Shown here one piece after another: positions 1 through 9,835 of a stretch of DNA of 64,000 nt (its first letter is position 1; each line of letters begins with the position of its first letter). The DNA lies in the NCBI RefSeq assembly GCF_003260125.1, contig NZ_QHKO01000004.1:224779-288778 (forward strand). The letters are read 5' to 3'. The notes under the pieces were generated by a model that saw only the letters and a program-made list of their open reading frames with translations, ran no database searches and was not told where the DNA came from. A program made the position numbers and the translations under genes. Source of the stretch: Lujinxingia litoralis. GTDB taxonomy: Bacteria > Myxococcota_A > Bradymonadia > Bradymonadales > Bradymonadaceae.

Positions 1-2
1 AT

Positions 3-34
3 AAAAAAGCCGCGCCCGCTTCGGCGGGCGCGGC
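3..34 (-). terminator. Intrinsic terminator of the DADTP-repeat lipoprotein gene
   Basis: Read on the minus strand, an 11-bp perfect GC stem (9-19 with 24-34) closed by a four-base loop is followed by six T (3-8). It lies about 55 bases past the stop of the lipoprotein gene that ends at 91, so it should end that transcript. Confidence 0.85.
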
Positions 35-90
35 AATGAATCTAGGCCAGCCGGGCGCGTTGGACCAGCGCCCGCCAACCCTACTCGCCA

Positions 91-1590
91 TCAGGGCAAG
101 GGCGACCCTGCCTGCACGGTGTCTACCACGGTCACGCCGGTGGCCGGATCGAAGTCAAAGGGCCGCCAGAAATCGAGGTACTGAAGGAGCCGAGTCTGCA
201 CATGCGCCTCCACCCCGCGCTGGTAGAGTTTGGCCGTGGCCAGCGACGGGCCGTAGCCGTTGTCACTGTAGTACTCAACCCCCACCCGATAACTAAAGCC
301 CGGCAGCGCGAACTCCTGGCTGATCATCTCACCGGTCACCCCGTAAAGATCGTCGATGACCAGCTCGGCATTCCCGGTATGCCAGACCGTCGCTGCCGAC
401 CTCCAGTACACACACCACCCATCGGTGGTATTGAACTCACCATCGGGGTGACACAGGTGCAGGTCCATATCCGTGCCGTTCCCCTCCGAGGGATTGGGCA
501 CCTGAGCGTTGGACCAGGTCACCGTGACCACGGCATCGTTGTCGCCAAACGCGCTTTCAATCACCGCCACCGGCAACATCTCCGGAGCACAGTCCTGGCC
601 GAGCTGCTCATCACGGAGTTTCAGCCCGATCACATAGTCCCCCGGCGCGTCCAAGCGCACCCGGGTGGGGGCCTCATCGCTGCGATCGTAGAACACTGGC
701 GAGGTTGCCCCGACCGGGGTCTCCACCACATACCACTGGGCGCTAAAGCGCGCCGGGACGTAGGTGCCCGCCACACTCAAATCGAAGAGCCCGCCGGTGG
801 CCTCGCCCGGGTTGGCCGGCCCCACCGCCGTGAAGCTGGGGGCGGCCTGGGGCGTGACCACCGGGCACTCGGGTGAGTAATCCATGCGCTCGCCGGTCAG
901 CCCGAAGCGAAACTCCCCGGGGCCATCCACAACGCCCACCACCAGCTCCCCATCCAGATCCACCTCCTGAGGATCGAAGGTCAGCGTGAAGTTCAGCGTT
1001 CGCCCCTCTTCAATCGGTGCCGGCCACCCGCTCACACTGCCCAGTGCCAGGGTGTAGGCGTCGCCAACGACCTCCAGCGAATTGACGCGCGTGGGTGCCG
1101 CGCCCTCACAGAGTCGCAGCTCAAAGCTCAGGGTCGTCGCTTCGTTCTGCGCTCCAAAGTCGAAGTCCTCGCCAGCCGGAGCCCCACCAGCCCAGAGCTC
1201 CACGCAGGTCCCGGGCATCTCGACATCGGGCTCATCGGCGTCGGGTGTGTCTGCATCCGGCGTGTCTGCATCCGGCGTGTCTGCATCCGGAGTGTCCGCG
1301 TCCGGCGTATCCGCGTCCGGCGTATCTACGTCCGGAATGTCCGCATCCGGCGTGTCTGCATCCGGCGTGTCCGCATCCGGTGTGTCTGCATCCGGCGTGT
1401 CCGCGTCCGGTGCGTCCGCATCGAGGACATCGCCATCGACCTCATCACCAACATCGCCGGCGTCATCCTCCACCGACACATCGTCGTTAAGATCCCAGTC
1501 GTCGGGGCCCCGGCGATTCCTGGAATCATCGCTGCACGCCGCCGTCATCAGAGAGACCACCAGCACGATCACACATTGCTTTCTCAACAT
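91..1590 (-). CDS. Lipoprotein with Asp-rich DADTP pentapeptide repeats
   Basis: A 499-residue predicted lipoprotein. The start at 1590 is chosen because a GAGGAG Shine-Dalgarno lies six bases upstream and the first residues form a short lipoprotein signal with lipobox MTAAC (Cys19). After the Cys comes an acidic linker, then 14 tandem five-residue units (mostly DADTP, residues 57-126), then a region of about 370 residues containing a segment (FDFGAQNEATTLSFELRL) like the ASPM/SPD-2/Hydin-type immunoglobulin repeats found in similar lipoproteins, and a C-terminal part with a VTVTWSN...DMDLHLCHP stretch. The repeats probably act as a flexible spacer holding the folded part away from the membrane. 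It follows another lipoprotein gene so closely that they look like one operon. No enzymatic function is recognisable. Confidence 0.85.
   Translation of the reverse strand: MLRKQCVIVLVVSLMTAACSDDSRNRRGPDDWDLNDDVSVEDDAGDVGDEVDGDVLDADAPDADTPDADTPDADTPDADTPDADIPDVDTPDADTPDADTPDADTPDADTPDADTPDADEPDVEMPGTCVELWAGGAPAGEDFDFGAQNEATTLSFELRLCEGAAPTRVNSLEVVGDAYTLALGSVSGWPAPIEEGRTLNFTLTFDPQEVDLDGELVVGVVDGPGEFRFGLTGERMDYSPECPVVTPQAAPSFTAVGPANPGEATGGLFDLSVAGTYVPARFSAQWYVVETPVGATSPVFYDRSDEAPTRVRLDAPGDYVIGLKLRDEQLGQDCAPEMLPVAVIESAFGDNDAVVTVTWSNAQVPNPSEGNGTDMDLHLCHPDGEFNTTDGWCVYWRSAATVWHTGNAELVIDDLYGVTGEMISQEFALPGFSYRVGVEYYSDNGYGPSLATAKLYQRGVEAHVQTRLLQYLDFWRPFDFDPATGVTVVDTVQAGSPLP
1213..1422 (-). repeat. 15-bp tandem repeat encoding DADTP units
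   Basis: Fourteen consecutive 15-base units encode Asp-rich pentapeptides: one DADAP, four DADTP, DADIP, DVDTP, five DADTP, DADEP and DVEMP. The units differ at wobble positions (tctgca/tccgcg/tccgca), so the array is not freshly amplified. It is in frame and shows coding constraint, so it is a protein repeat and not a CRISPR or an intergenic satellite. Confidence 0.95.
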
Positions 1591-1600
1591 GATCATCTCC

Positions 1601-1699
1601 TCAGAGTTGGAGGCAGAGGCCGCCAAAGCAGAAGCTGCCGTTGGCGCATCGCTCATCAAAGCCATCGGTACAGCCCTCGCACAGGCCGGCAGCGCCGCA
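1601..1699 (-). other. Out-of-frame Cys-rich tail of the upstream lipoprotein
   Basis: In a frame one base off from the preceding lipoprotein frame, 32 codons beginning CGAAGLCEGCTDGF and ending FCFGGLCLQL run to a TGA at 1601-1603. The Cys spacing continues that of the preceding protein, while the nominal frame here reads an Arg/Leu-rich sequence ending at 1656. The TGA overlaps the Shine-Dalgarno of the next lipoprotein gene, as expected for the native end of an operonic gene. Skipping one base near 1700 joins the two frames. Confidence 0.7.
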
Positions 1700-2192
1700 G
1701 GCAGGTCAGTTCCGGGTGACAGGGAACCTCGTCGCAGGTCGTGATCGACGTCTCGCACTGCAGCGTCTGCGGGTTGCATACCTGTCCCACACCGCAGGCC
1801 CCCGGATCGTCGGGGTCGCAGGTCGGAGGGTCGGGCTCCCCGGCGTACTGCTCGCCATCGCTGCCTGTCGCTTCGCGGCAGACTCCCGCCTGGCAGACCT
1901 CTGCTGCGGCACAATCGCTGACGGTTTCGCACTCCAGCGTGGCCACACACTGACCGGCCGCATCACAGGTGGCGCCGCCGGGGCAATGCGCATCGAGCGC
2001 GCAGGGCGCGCAGGCACAGAGAGCCTGGTTGAAATACGGCGTCGGCGCCTGGCAGCTCGTGGCTGCGCAGGTCACCGCGGCCTGCGAGAGCTGCCCGACG
2101 TTTGCGTCGTCGGCAGCATCCGAACATCCGGTGAGCGCGACCAGCGCGAACGCCGCGCCCACCCCCCCCTGGCGAATCCAGTTCATCATCAT
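1656..2192 (-). CDS. Cys-rich lipoprotein, apparently frameshifted near its 3' end
   Basis: The open frame gives 178 residues from the first of three consecutive ATG codons (2192, 2189, 2186). A short signal ends in a lipobox LTGC (Cys23), and the mature part is packed with Cys in CxxDAxCPGGxxCDxxGxC and CxxxSDCAxxExCxxGxC patterns, typical of disulfide-rich surface lipoproteins of Myxococcota-type bacteria. The last 15 codons lose this character (LRRCRPVRGLYRWL), whereas the neighbouring frame continues it to a stop at 1601. The gene therefore either carries a one-base indel or the sequence has an error around 1695-1703. An eight-C run at 2162-2169 lies in the signal peptide but keeps frame. 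It precedes the DADTP lipoprotein gene with no gap once the tail is included. Confidence 0.7.
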   Translation of the reverse strand: MMMNWIRQGGVGAAFALVALTGCSDAADDANVGQLSQAAVTCAATSCQAPTPYFNQALCACAPCALDAHCPGGATCDAAGQCVATLECETVSDCAAAEVCQAGVCREATGSDGEQYAGEPDPPTCDPDDPGACGVGQVCNPQTLQCETSITTCDEVPCHPELTCLRRCRPVRGLYRWL

Positions 2193-2512
2193 AGCGATCA
2201 CTCGTCTGCTGGCGCGTTGGCGCGCGATCATGGAGGGGCGTACCAGGCCGCTCCGGCGACACACCTGCGCACACATCGTTGTATTCTTGCTTCTGTTAAA
2301 TCTGCACTAAGGGTTGCTCAAGCGCAGCAAAAAACAACACCGGCCCGCTCGCCAGTCCGCTGCCCTATGCCAGGGGCGTACGACTTGAACCTGCAGAGAG
2401 CGCGTGGAAGGATGCCGCAAGCGGTGCCGCCGCAGACGAAGGCGCACCCCGGGTATTCAAAGTTTGCCAGATTTTTTTCGCCCCACTCCCCGCTCCGCCC
2501 CTGAGAACTCCC
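2193..2512. other. Divergent intergenic region with a tRNA-3'-end-like fragment
   Basis: About 320 bases separate the lipoprotein gene (minus) from tesB (plus), so promoters for both should lie here. No convincing sigma-70 pair was identified. On the minus strand, 2394-2369 reads like the T-loop and acceptor end of a tRNA (GCAGGTTCAAGTC followed by GCCCCTGGC), but the T-stem pairs badly and no matching 5' half is visible, so it is at best a remnant. No open frame here looks real. Confidence 0.5.
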
Positions 2513-3385
2513 ATGACCGAAGTCCTCCAACAACTCGTCGATCTGCTGGCGCTTGAGCGCATCGAAGTCAACCTCTTCCGCGGCCGCTCCCAGGATCTGG
2601 GCTGGGGTCAGGTCTTTGGCGGACAGGTGCTCGGGCAGGCGCTCTCGGCCGCGATTCAGACCGTGCCCGAAGATCGCTTCGTGCACTCCCTGCACGGCTA
2701 TTTTTTGTTGCTGGGCGACGTCAACACCCCGATCGTCTACGACGTCGAGCGCATCCGTGACGGCGGCAGCTTCACCACTCGCCGCGTGGTCGCCATTCAG
2801 CAGGGACGCCCGATCTTCAGCATGTCGGCTTCCTTTCAGAAGGCTCAGCCGGGCTACGATCACCAGGACGAGATGCCGCAGGTCAAAGGCCCCGAGGGGC
2901 TCCTCTCCCAGGTGGAGCTCTCCCGGCGCATCGCCGAGCAGATCCCCGCGCCGCTACGCGAGCGCTTCACCGCGGAGAGCCCCATCGAGATCCGCCCGGT
3001 GCGCCCGATGAATTACCTCAAACCCACCATCCGCGAGCCGGAGAGCGCCGCCTGGTATCGCTCCGCCGGCACGCTCCCGGAGACCCCGGGCATTCATCAG
3101 TCGATGGCGGCGTACGCCTCGGACTTTAACTTTTTGGCCACCGCCATGTACCCCCACGGCGTCTCCTGGCTGATGCCCTCCATGCAGGTCGCCAGCCTGG
3201 ATCACGCCATGTGGTTCCACCGCCCCTTCCGCTTCGACGACTGGCTCCTGCACATCGTGGAGAGCCCCTCGGCCAGCGGCGGTCGCGGGCTGGTGCGCGG
3301 GCGCATGTTCAACCAGCAGGGGGAGCTGGTCGCGTCCACGGCCCAGGAGGGACTGATGCGCCCCCGACGCAAAAAGTCCTCCTGA
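2513..3385 (+). CDS. tesB: Acyl-CoA thioesterase II (TesB family)
   Basis: This 290-residue protein hydrolyses fatty acyl-CoA to free fatty acid and CoA in the cytoplasm. It has the two fused hotdog folds of TesB: the N-terminal one carries VFGGQVLGQA at residues 34-43, and the C-terminal one carries ASLDHAMWFHRPFR from 227 (Asp230 is the likely catalytic Asp) and STAQEG near 275-280, supplying the catalytic Gln. Length matches the family (about 286 residues). It is a single gene, convergent with the ABC-F gene 12 bases downstream. It fits the lipid-metabolism emphasis of the window (fadJ/fadI and a FadL porin elsewhere) but is not in an operon with them. Confidence 0.95.
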   Translation: MTEVLQQLVDLLALERIEVNLFRGRSQDLGWGQVFGGQVLGQALSAAIQTVPEDRFVHSLHGYFLLLGDVNTPIVYDVERIRDGGSFTTRRVVAIQQGRPIFSMSASFQKAQPGYDHQDEMPQVKGPEGLLSQVELSRRIAEQIPAPLRERFTAESPIEIRPVRPMNYLKPTIREPESAAWYRSAGTLPETPGIHQSMAAYASDFNFLATAMYPHGVSWLMPSMQVASLDHAMWFHRPFRFDDWLLHIVESPSASGGRGLVRGRMFNQQGELVASTAQEGLMRPRRKKSS

Positions 3386-3397
3386 GCTCGGCCAGGC

Positions 3398-5035
<1,638 letters not shown>

Positions 5036-5289
5036 CTGAGACTCCTGCGAGTAAAAAAGACGATTGGCGCGGCCCTCCTAACACCAACGCCGCACAAAAA
5101 CCACCGTCGGACGTCTCCCTTTGTTCCGGCCCCCGACGTCAAACGCCTTCCCGGCGCCCCAGAAAGCAAATCTCCGAGTGCTCCTCGCCACGGCCCCCCG
5201 GACACGCTTCGCCACTTTTCCGGGGAGGTAGCCCTGCCCATCAGACACTCCCCGACCTTTTTAATGAGGTGAGCCTACATCGCGCGCAC

Positions 5290-5310
5290 GGGGGCTCGCC
5301 AGGGAGCCCC
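5290..5310 (-). terminator. Hairpin after the YugP-like protease gene
   Basis: GGGGCTC pairs with GAGCCCC around a short GC loop nine bases past the protease stop. There is no T-tract, so termination strength is doubtful; it may simply stabilise the mRNA end. The rest of 5036-5289 holds no plausible gene and presumably carries the promoter of the ABC-F gene. Confidence 0.35.
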
Positions 5311-5318
5311 CTGATGCC

Positions 5319-6008
5319 TCAGCGTCGATCGCCCATCAAGCCGGCGCGCCAGGCCCAGTACACCAGCTGCAGCACCGCCCCAACCGCCGCCGCCACATAG
5401 GTCGCGGCCGCCGCGCTCAACACCGTATTAACACCCCGGGCTTCCTCCCCGCTGACAAAGCCCTGCGCTTCGAGCACCCGCTTTGCACGCGCCGAGGCAT
5501 CAAACTCCACCGGAAGCGTCACCAGGGTAAAGGCCACCGCGCCCCCGAAGAGCACCACCCCGACCGTGGCCAACCCGCTCAGCCCGATGACGATGCCGGC
5601 GATGGTGATCCACAGCCCCAGGTTGGTCCCGATGTTGGCCACCGGCACCATTTTCTGGCGCAGCTTCATCATCGCGTAGCCCTCTTTATGCTGAATGGCA
5701 TGACCGACCTCGTGCGCCGCGATGCCGGCGGCGGCCACCGAGCGCCCGTTGTAGATATCGGGGCTTAGTCGCAACATTTTGGCCGTGGGATCGTAGTGGT
5801 CGGAGAGCATCCCCTGGACCGGTTCAATGCCCACATCGCGAATGCCCTGCGCATCCAGAATCGCCTGCGCGATCTGACGACCGGTCATCCCGCGGCTGGT
5901 GGGCACGCGGCTCCACTTCTTAAACGCGGAATTCACCCACACCTGAGCCACCATGCTCAGCACGCCGCCAACCCCCAGCACCAGCAGATAAACGGGATCA
6001 AAAATCAT
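5319..6008 (-). CDS. Zinc metallopeptidase, YugP family
   Basis: A 229-residue inner-membrane protease-like protein. The ATG at 6008 is preferred over an upstream in-frame start because GGAGG lies just upstream of it. The first 25 residues form a membrane segment (PVYLLVLGVGGVLSMVAQVWV), the zinc-binding HEVGH motif is at about 99-103 (AAHEVGHAIQHKEGY), and at least two more hydrophobic segments follow (ITIAGIVIGLSGLATVGVVLFGG split by a short gap, and the C-terminal AAATYVAAAVGAVLQLVYW). Length and order match YugP (peptidase family M48-like, Pfam Zn_peptidase_2), whose substrate is unknown. It lies upstream of the ABC-F gene on the same strand, but the 283-base gap argues against a tight operon. 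Confidence 0.92.
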   Translation of the reverse strand: MIFDPVYLLVLGVGGVLSMVAQVWVNSAFKKWSRVPTSRGMTGRQIAQAILDAQGIRDVGIEPVQGMLSDHYDPTAKMLRLSPDIYNGRSVAAAGIAAHEVGHAIQHKEGYAMMKLRQKMVPVANIGTNLGLWITIAGIVIGLSGLATVGVVLFGGAVAFTLVTLPVEFDASARAKRVLEAQGFVSGEEARGVNTVLSAAAATYVAAAVGAVLQLVYWAWRAGLMGDRR

Positions 6009-6117
6009 GGTACGGCCTCCGATACAAAAGGCCGGCACACGGGTGCCGACCTCGTTGGGTCCTTCGTGTCGGGGCTGAACGTATACACAGCCCCTGCCGG
6101 GTCAATAGCTTAAAACA

Positions 6118-7233
6118 TCATTCGCGCAGCGCCGATTCCAGGGCGCGCGCGGCCTCCTCGCTGCGTCCCAGCGCCTGCAGGAGTTGCGCGCGGAGTACGG
6201 CGGCCTGGCGATCGGTCGGAGCATCCCAGTCGGCGCGGGCCCGAAAGGCATCCAGGGCCTGCAGGGCGCGCTCATGCTCCCCGCCGGCGGCCAGCGCCGC
6301 CACCTGGTACCAGCCCACGAAACGCAGGTCCGGGTTGGCCTCGGCAGCTTCCTGCGCCCGCTCGGCTGCCCGATCCAGGCGCGAGCCCAGCAGCGCTTCG
6401 GCCGCCTCCACCACCAGCAGGCGGCGCTCCACCAGCTCGGCGGTGAGCGGATCGGGCGTAAGCTCGGCGGCCAGCTGCAGGCGCTCGCGCTGCACGGCCC
6501 AGTCTTGCTGATCGAGGGTGGGCACCAGCCCCGAAGGCGCTGCGAGCAGCCCGGCGTCGTGCTCATCGACCAGACGCTGGGCCAGGCGCGCCTGAATCTG
6601 GGCGAGCTCCGGGGCGGCGTAGCCCATGCGCAGCACGGTCTGGTAGAGGCCGTAGGCGCCGCCGCCGGCCGGGGTCAGGGCCTGACCCCGGGTCAGCTCC
6701 CGCTCCAGCGCCTCCAGCGCCTGGCGCTGCGCACCGGGCACCACATACCCCTGCCCGGCCGCCCGGGTCGCGGCCATGCGCCGCTCCAGACGAATCTGCT
6801 CGGCATCGCCGGCCTCCGGCGCCAGACGCAGGTAATGATCGTAGTGGTGGGTGGCCTCCGCGTAGCGCTCCAGCCAAAAGTTCGCCCGGGCAAGGTTGCG
6901 ATACGACGCGGCCTGACCGGGTACAATCTGCGCGGCCTGCACGAAGGCCTGGCGCGCGGCTTCATACTCGCCGCCATTATAGCGGGAGGTTCCCCGATCA
7001 AGGGCCGCCTGATAGGCGCTCAGACGCTCGCCATCTTCGGGCGCCTCCGTCGCAGGCCCCCCGGCGGGCGCATCTCTCTCTTGCCCTCCGGCGGGCGCCT
7101 CCTCATCAGCGCTTGTTTCAGGCGCCCGGGCCGGCGCGTCTTCCGGGGCCGGCTGGGCGGCGGCCGGCCCCGCGCTCAGGAGCAGCCCGGCTACCAGGGT
7201 CAGCAGGGCGCCGGCGTTCAGACAGGACTTCAT
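6118..7233 (-). CDS. Exported TPR protein, partner of the PEGA protein
   Basis: A 371-residue protein with a signal peptide (residues 1-26, cleavage after AAA before QPAPED), a low-complexity Pro/Ala/Glu spacer to about residue 65, and TPR-like helical repeats from about 70 to 140 (GTSRYNGGEYEAARQAF, YRNLARANFWLERYAEA) and again at the C-terminus (AAGGEHERALQALDAF, LLQALGRSEEAARALESAL). It is probably a periplasmic scaffold. Its ATG overlaps the stop of the PEGA-domain gene in an ATGA junction (7230-7233), so the two are translationally coupled and their products likely act together, perhaps at the outer membrane. No enzymatic motif is visible. Confidence 0.85.
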   Translation of the reverse strand: MKSCLNAGALLTLVAGLLLSAGPAAAQPAPEDAPARAPETSADEEAPAGGQERDAPAGGPATEAPEDGERLSAYQAALDRGTSRYNGGEYEAARQAFVQAAQIVPGQAASYRNLARANFWLERYAEATHHYDHYLRLAPEAGDAEQIRLERRMAATRAAGQGYVVPGAQRQALEALERELTRGQALTPAGGGAYGLYQTVLRMGYAAPELAQIQARLAQRLVDEHDAGLLAAPSGLVPTLDQQDWAVQRERLQLAAELTPDPLTAELVERRLLVVEAAEALLGSRLDRAAERAQEAAEANPDLRFVGWYQVAALAAGGEHERALQALDAFRARADWDAPTDRQAAVLRAQLLQALGRSEEAARALESALRE

Positions 7234-8840
7234 AGCTGCTCCGGGGGTTGGGGCCGAAGACCCGGGACATCGGGGAGTCCCATACCGATGCTGATGCCCA
7301 GCACGTGAGCCGCGCGCTGATCCCCGCCCAAAAGTTTCTCGACGCGGTAGCTGACCCCCGCCGACCAGCGGGCGTCGAAGTGGTAGCGCAGCCCGGCACC
7401 CAGCGACCAGATCGCGTGCGTCTGGGTCAGCGTGATCATCTCGTCGGTGCTCGTCTCCCGGGCACGCAGGTGCTCCCAGCTTACGCCCAGGCCGGTCTCC
7501 AGGTGGGGCACCAGGTTTTGCCAGATGTAGCGGTAGCGCAGCTGCATCGGGCGGAGCACCAGCACCTGCCGCCCCTCGATCACTGCCGGCGCGCTGCCGC
7601 CGCCGGGGCGTGTCAGCAGCGCGGCCGCCTCCTCCACCCCGCCGCCCCGATAGCTCAGCGACAGCAGGCCCAGGCCCCAGCGCTCCCCCTCCCAGAGCGC
7701 CTCCAGGCGCAGACCGCCGGAGACCAGGGTGCGGCGCCGGCGAGCTTCATCCGAGAGCTGCCCCTGGTCGGTCCACCCCTCAAAGCTGTACTCCAGGCCC
7801 TGGGCCTTGCCTCGGGCCTGGCGCGGGTCGCTGCTGTGGATCCCCAGCTCCAGGGCGGCCACCAGCTGGAGGCGGTTGGCCACCAGCGCCGCCACATCAA
7901 TGTCGCGCAGCAGGCTGCTCTCGTTGACCATCGTCACGGTGGTCTCGGTCAGGCGAGCCGGCTCCACGTCGACCACCCGGGTCAGCGACTCGAACCCCGG
8001 CGCGCGCAGCTCCATGGCGTAGCGCCCCGCCGGCAGCTCCAGAAGCTCGTCGGCGCGCCCCATCGGCGCGTCTTGAATCCAGATCTCGGCATCCTGCGGC
8101 GCCCCCAGCACCCGCAGCCGCCCGGGCAGCTCTGCGAGCGTGCGGTCCACACGCACCGCCGCCCCGCTGCCCAGCTCCACGCTGCCTTCGGCCCGGGCGT
8201 ACCCCTCCAGCACCAACTCAAAGTCGTAGTGCCCCACCGCGCGCTTACCGCTCCAGGGCGTGCGCCCCACCGCCTCGCCGGCCAGCCAGAGCTGGGCCCC
8301 GGGCGGGTTGCTCTCCACCGAAATCACACCACTGGCGTCGAAGAGTTCTCGCACCAGCTCAAACCCGGCAGCCCGCGCGTCGCGCTCCCGCAGCGACCCG
8401 GCGGAGACCTGGGCCCCTCGCCAGTCCACGATCTCGTAGTTAAGTTCTAGTTGAGGACGCACCTGCGCGAGTTCCACGCGCACCAGCAATTCCACGCCGA
8501 GCGCGTCCATGGCCAGGGCGGTGGCCGAGCCACAGGGCTCCACCCCCAGCGCGCAGCTCGGCCAGGGTCGAACTCCGGCGCGTACCTGCGCCTCGATATC
8601 CTCCGGGGTCAAAAGATGCCGCGACCGCTCCGTCGACAGCGCCTGCGCCACCGCTTCGATCAGCGCATCCGCCCCCTCCCCCTCCACCTGCCAGGCCACA
8701 CGCTGGCCCTGCTCCTGGGCCTGAACCAGCCCCGGAGCCAGGATAGCCTGTCCCAGAAAGCCCCCCAGGCTCAGCGCCCACACGCTCAAAAAGGCCGCAA
8801 AAACGCGACCTTGCGACCTTTTTCGTGCCACCGCCTCCAC
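7230..8840 (-). CDS. Exported PEGA-domain protein with a beta-rich C-terminus
   Basis: A 536-residue secreted protein. The signal peptide covers about residues 14-42 (VFAAFLSVWALSLGGFLGQ, cleavage near VQAQ). Two PEGA-like beta domains follow: one with GVISVESNPPGAQLWLAGE and GRTPW (about 175-225) and one with GRLRVLGAPQDAEIWI and LPAGRYAMELRAPGF (about 240-300). The last 200 residues alternate polar and hydrophobic positions and contain MQLRYRYIWQNLVPHLETGLG and WSLGAGLRYHF, resembling an outer-membrane beta-barrel. The start at 8840 is GTG; another GTG at 8831 is possible. It is first in a two-gene operon with the TPR protein. PEGA domains are common in envelope proteins of Myxococcota; the role is unknown. 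Confidence 0.85.
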   Translation of the reverse strand: MEAVARKRSQGRVFAAFLSVWALSLGGFLGQAILAPGLVQAQEQGQRVAWQVEGEGADALIEAVAQALSTERSRHLLTPEDIEAQVRAGVRPWPSCALGVEPCGSATALAMDALGVELLVRVELAQVRPQLELNYEIVDWRGAQVSAGSLRERDARAAGFELVRELFDASGVISVESNPPGAQLWLAGEAVGRTPWSGKRAVGHYDFELVLEGYARAEGSVELGSGAAVRVDRTLAELPGRLRVLGAPQDAEIWIQDAPMGRADELLELPAGRYAMELRAPGFESLTRVVDVEPARLTETTVTMVNESSLLRDIDVAALVANRLQLVAALELGIHSSDPRQARGKAQGLEYSFEGWTDQGQLSDEARRRRTLVSGGLRLEALWEGERWGLGLLSLSYRGGGVEEAAALLTRPGGGSAPAVIEGRQVLVLRPMQLRYRYIWQNLVPHLETGLGVSWEHLRARETSTDEMITLTQTHAIWSLGAGLRYHFDARWSAGVSYRVEKLLGGDQRAAHVLGISIGMGLPDVPGLRPQPPEQL

Positions 8841-8940
8841 CTCGCGCTACACTGGACCATCTGCCGGGGGACCGACGACCACGCCGATCAGCACCTCAGC
8901 ACGCTGCTCGGAAACCACTCTTGAGTCCGGGAGGTATCGC

Positions 8941-9534
8941 ATGACGGATTCGCACCACACCATCCACCGGGTCGCTAACCTGCTCCACTACTTCCGCGCC
9001 GAACTGGCCGACGCCTTTCAGGCTCTGGGACTGACCACCGCCGAGGAGACCCAGACCTACCTGGTCTATCTCCTGGAAGGGTTCGCCCGTTCCAACGCCG
9101 AGAGCGCCCAGACCATTGGCTTTGACCGGCCGGCGGCCTTTATCCTGGGTGAAGCGATGAATGCCGCTGGCGAGCGTCGCATCGATGCCTACCGCCGCCT
9201 GGGCGACGCCAGCCTCTTCTCCTGCGGCTTCTTCGAGGAGCGTCTGGACCGCACGCCGGTCAAATCGGGCTACTACCGAGATATGGGCCGGGTGGCCTAC
9301 GGACGCCTTGGCGAGCTGATGGCCTACAAGCAGCCCGGCGGGGCGTTCCATATCATTTTTGAAGAACTCACCCGCTGCTTTGACGTCGTAGTCGACGCCT
9401 TTCAGCTCGTCTCCCAGCGGGGCCAGCCCGACCACGAGCGCCTCTTGCTGCGCTGGATGCGCTCCGGCGAGCTCGATGCGGCGGACTGGCAACATCTGGG
9501 CGGTCTGCCCGGAAACGGCACTGGCGAGGCCTGA
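8941..9534 (+). CDS. Conserved-looking hypothetical protein, helical, cytoplasmic
   Basis: A 197-residue protein with no signal peptide or membrane segment and no family I can name. The start is supported by GGGAGG six bases upstream. It is mostly predicted helix, with an aromatic-rich N-terminus (LLHYFRAELADAFQALGL, TYLVYLLEGFAR) and a central FSCGFFEERLDR...GYYRDMGRVAYGRL block that looks conserved, suggesting a ligand or protein-binding pocket. It stands alone, divergent from the PEGA operon (100-base gap) and convergent with rpoZ. Codon use matches its neighbours, so it is a resident gene. Confidence 0.85.
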   Translation: MTDSHHTIHRVANLLHYFRAELADAFQALGLTTAEETQTYLVYLLEGFARSNAESAQTIGFDRPAAFILGEAMNAAGERRIDAYRRLGDASLFSCGFFEERLDRTPVKSGYYRDMGRVAYGRLGELMAYKQPGGAFHIIFEELTRCFDVVVDAFQLVSQRGQPDHERLLLRWMRSGELDAADWQHLGGLPGNGTGEA

Positions 9535-9577
9535 GTCTCCCCGCCTTAACGGGGCGAACTCCCCGGCCACCAGGGGT

Positions 9578-9835
9578 TCAGCCCTTCTTCTCGGCCTGCT
9601 CCTGAGCCAGCTCGTCGTGTCCCAGCGCCTTGGAGAGCTTGCGCTTGCTCTTCTCATCAAAGCGCACAAAGCCCGCGCCGATCTCACGCAGGGAGTGCAC
9701 CGCCTCTTTGTTCGAGGAGGGGAAGATCCGGTCATTGTTACGACGCAGCTCGCGGGCACGCTGGGTGGCCAGCATCACCAACGCGAAGCGGTTCTCAATG
9801 TGCTCCAGGCAATCTTCAACGGTTACGCGAGCCAT
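9578..9835 (-). CDS. rpoZ: DNA-directed RNA polymerase omega subunit
   Basis: An 85-residue protein beginning MARVTVEDCLEHIENRF, the canonical omega N-terminus, followed by FALVMLATQRARELR and a NKEAVHSLREIGAG segment that fits the helical core wrapping the beta-prime C-terminus. Omega aids RNA polymerase assembly and in many proteobacteria forms part of a ppGpp site. The ATG at 9835 has AGGAG seven bases upstream; an upstream extension of the open frame is not homologous and is rejected. Unlike in gammaproteobacteria, gmk and spoT are not adjacent: it sits between a hypothetical gene and prmC. Confidence 0.95.
   Translation of the reverse strand: MARVTVEDCLEHIENRFALVMLATQRARELRRNNDRIFPSSNKEAVHSLREIGAGFVRFDEKSKRKLSKALGHDELAQEQAEKKG

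Noticed and set aside
1213..1422. CRISPR-like periodic array
   Set aside because: The 15-base units are contiguous, in frame and coding, with no spacers.
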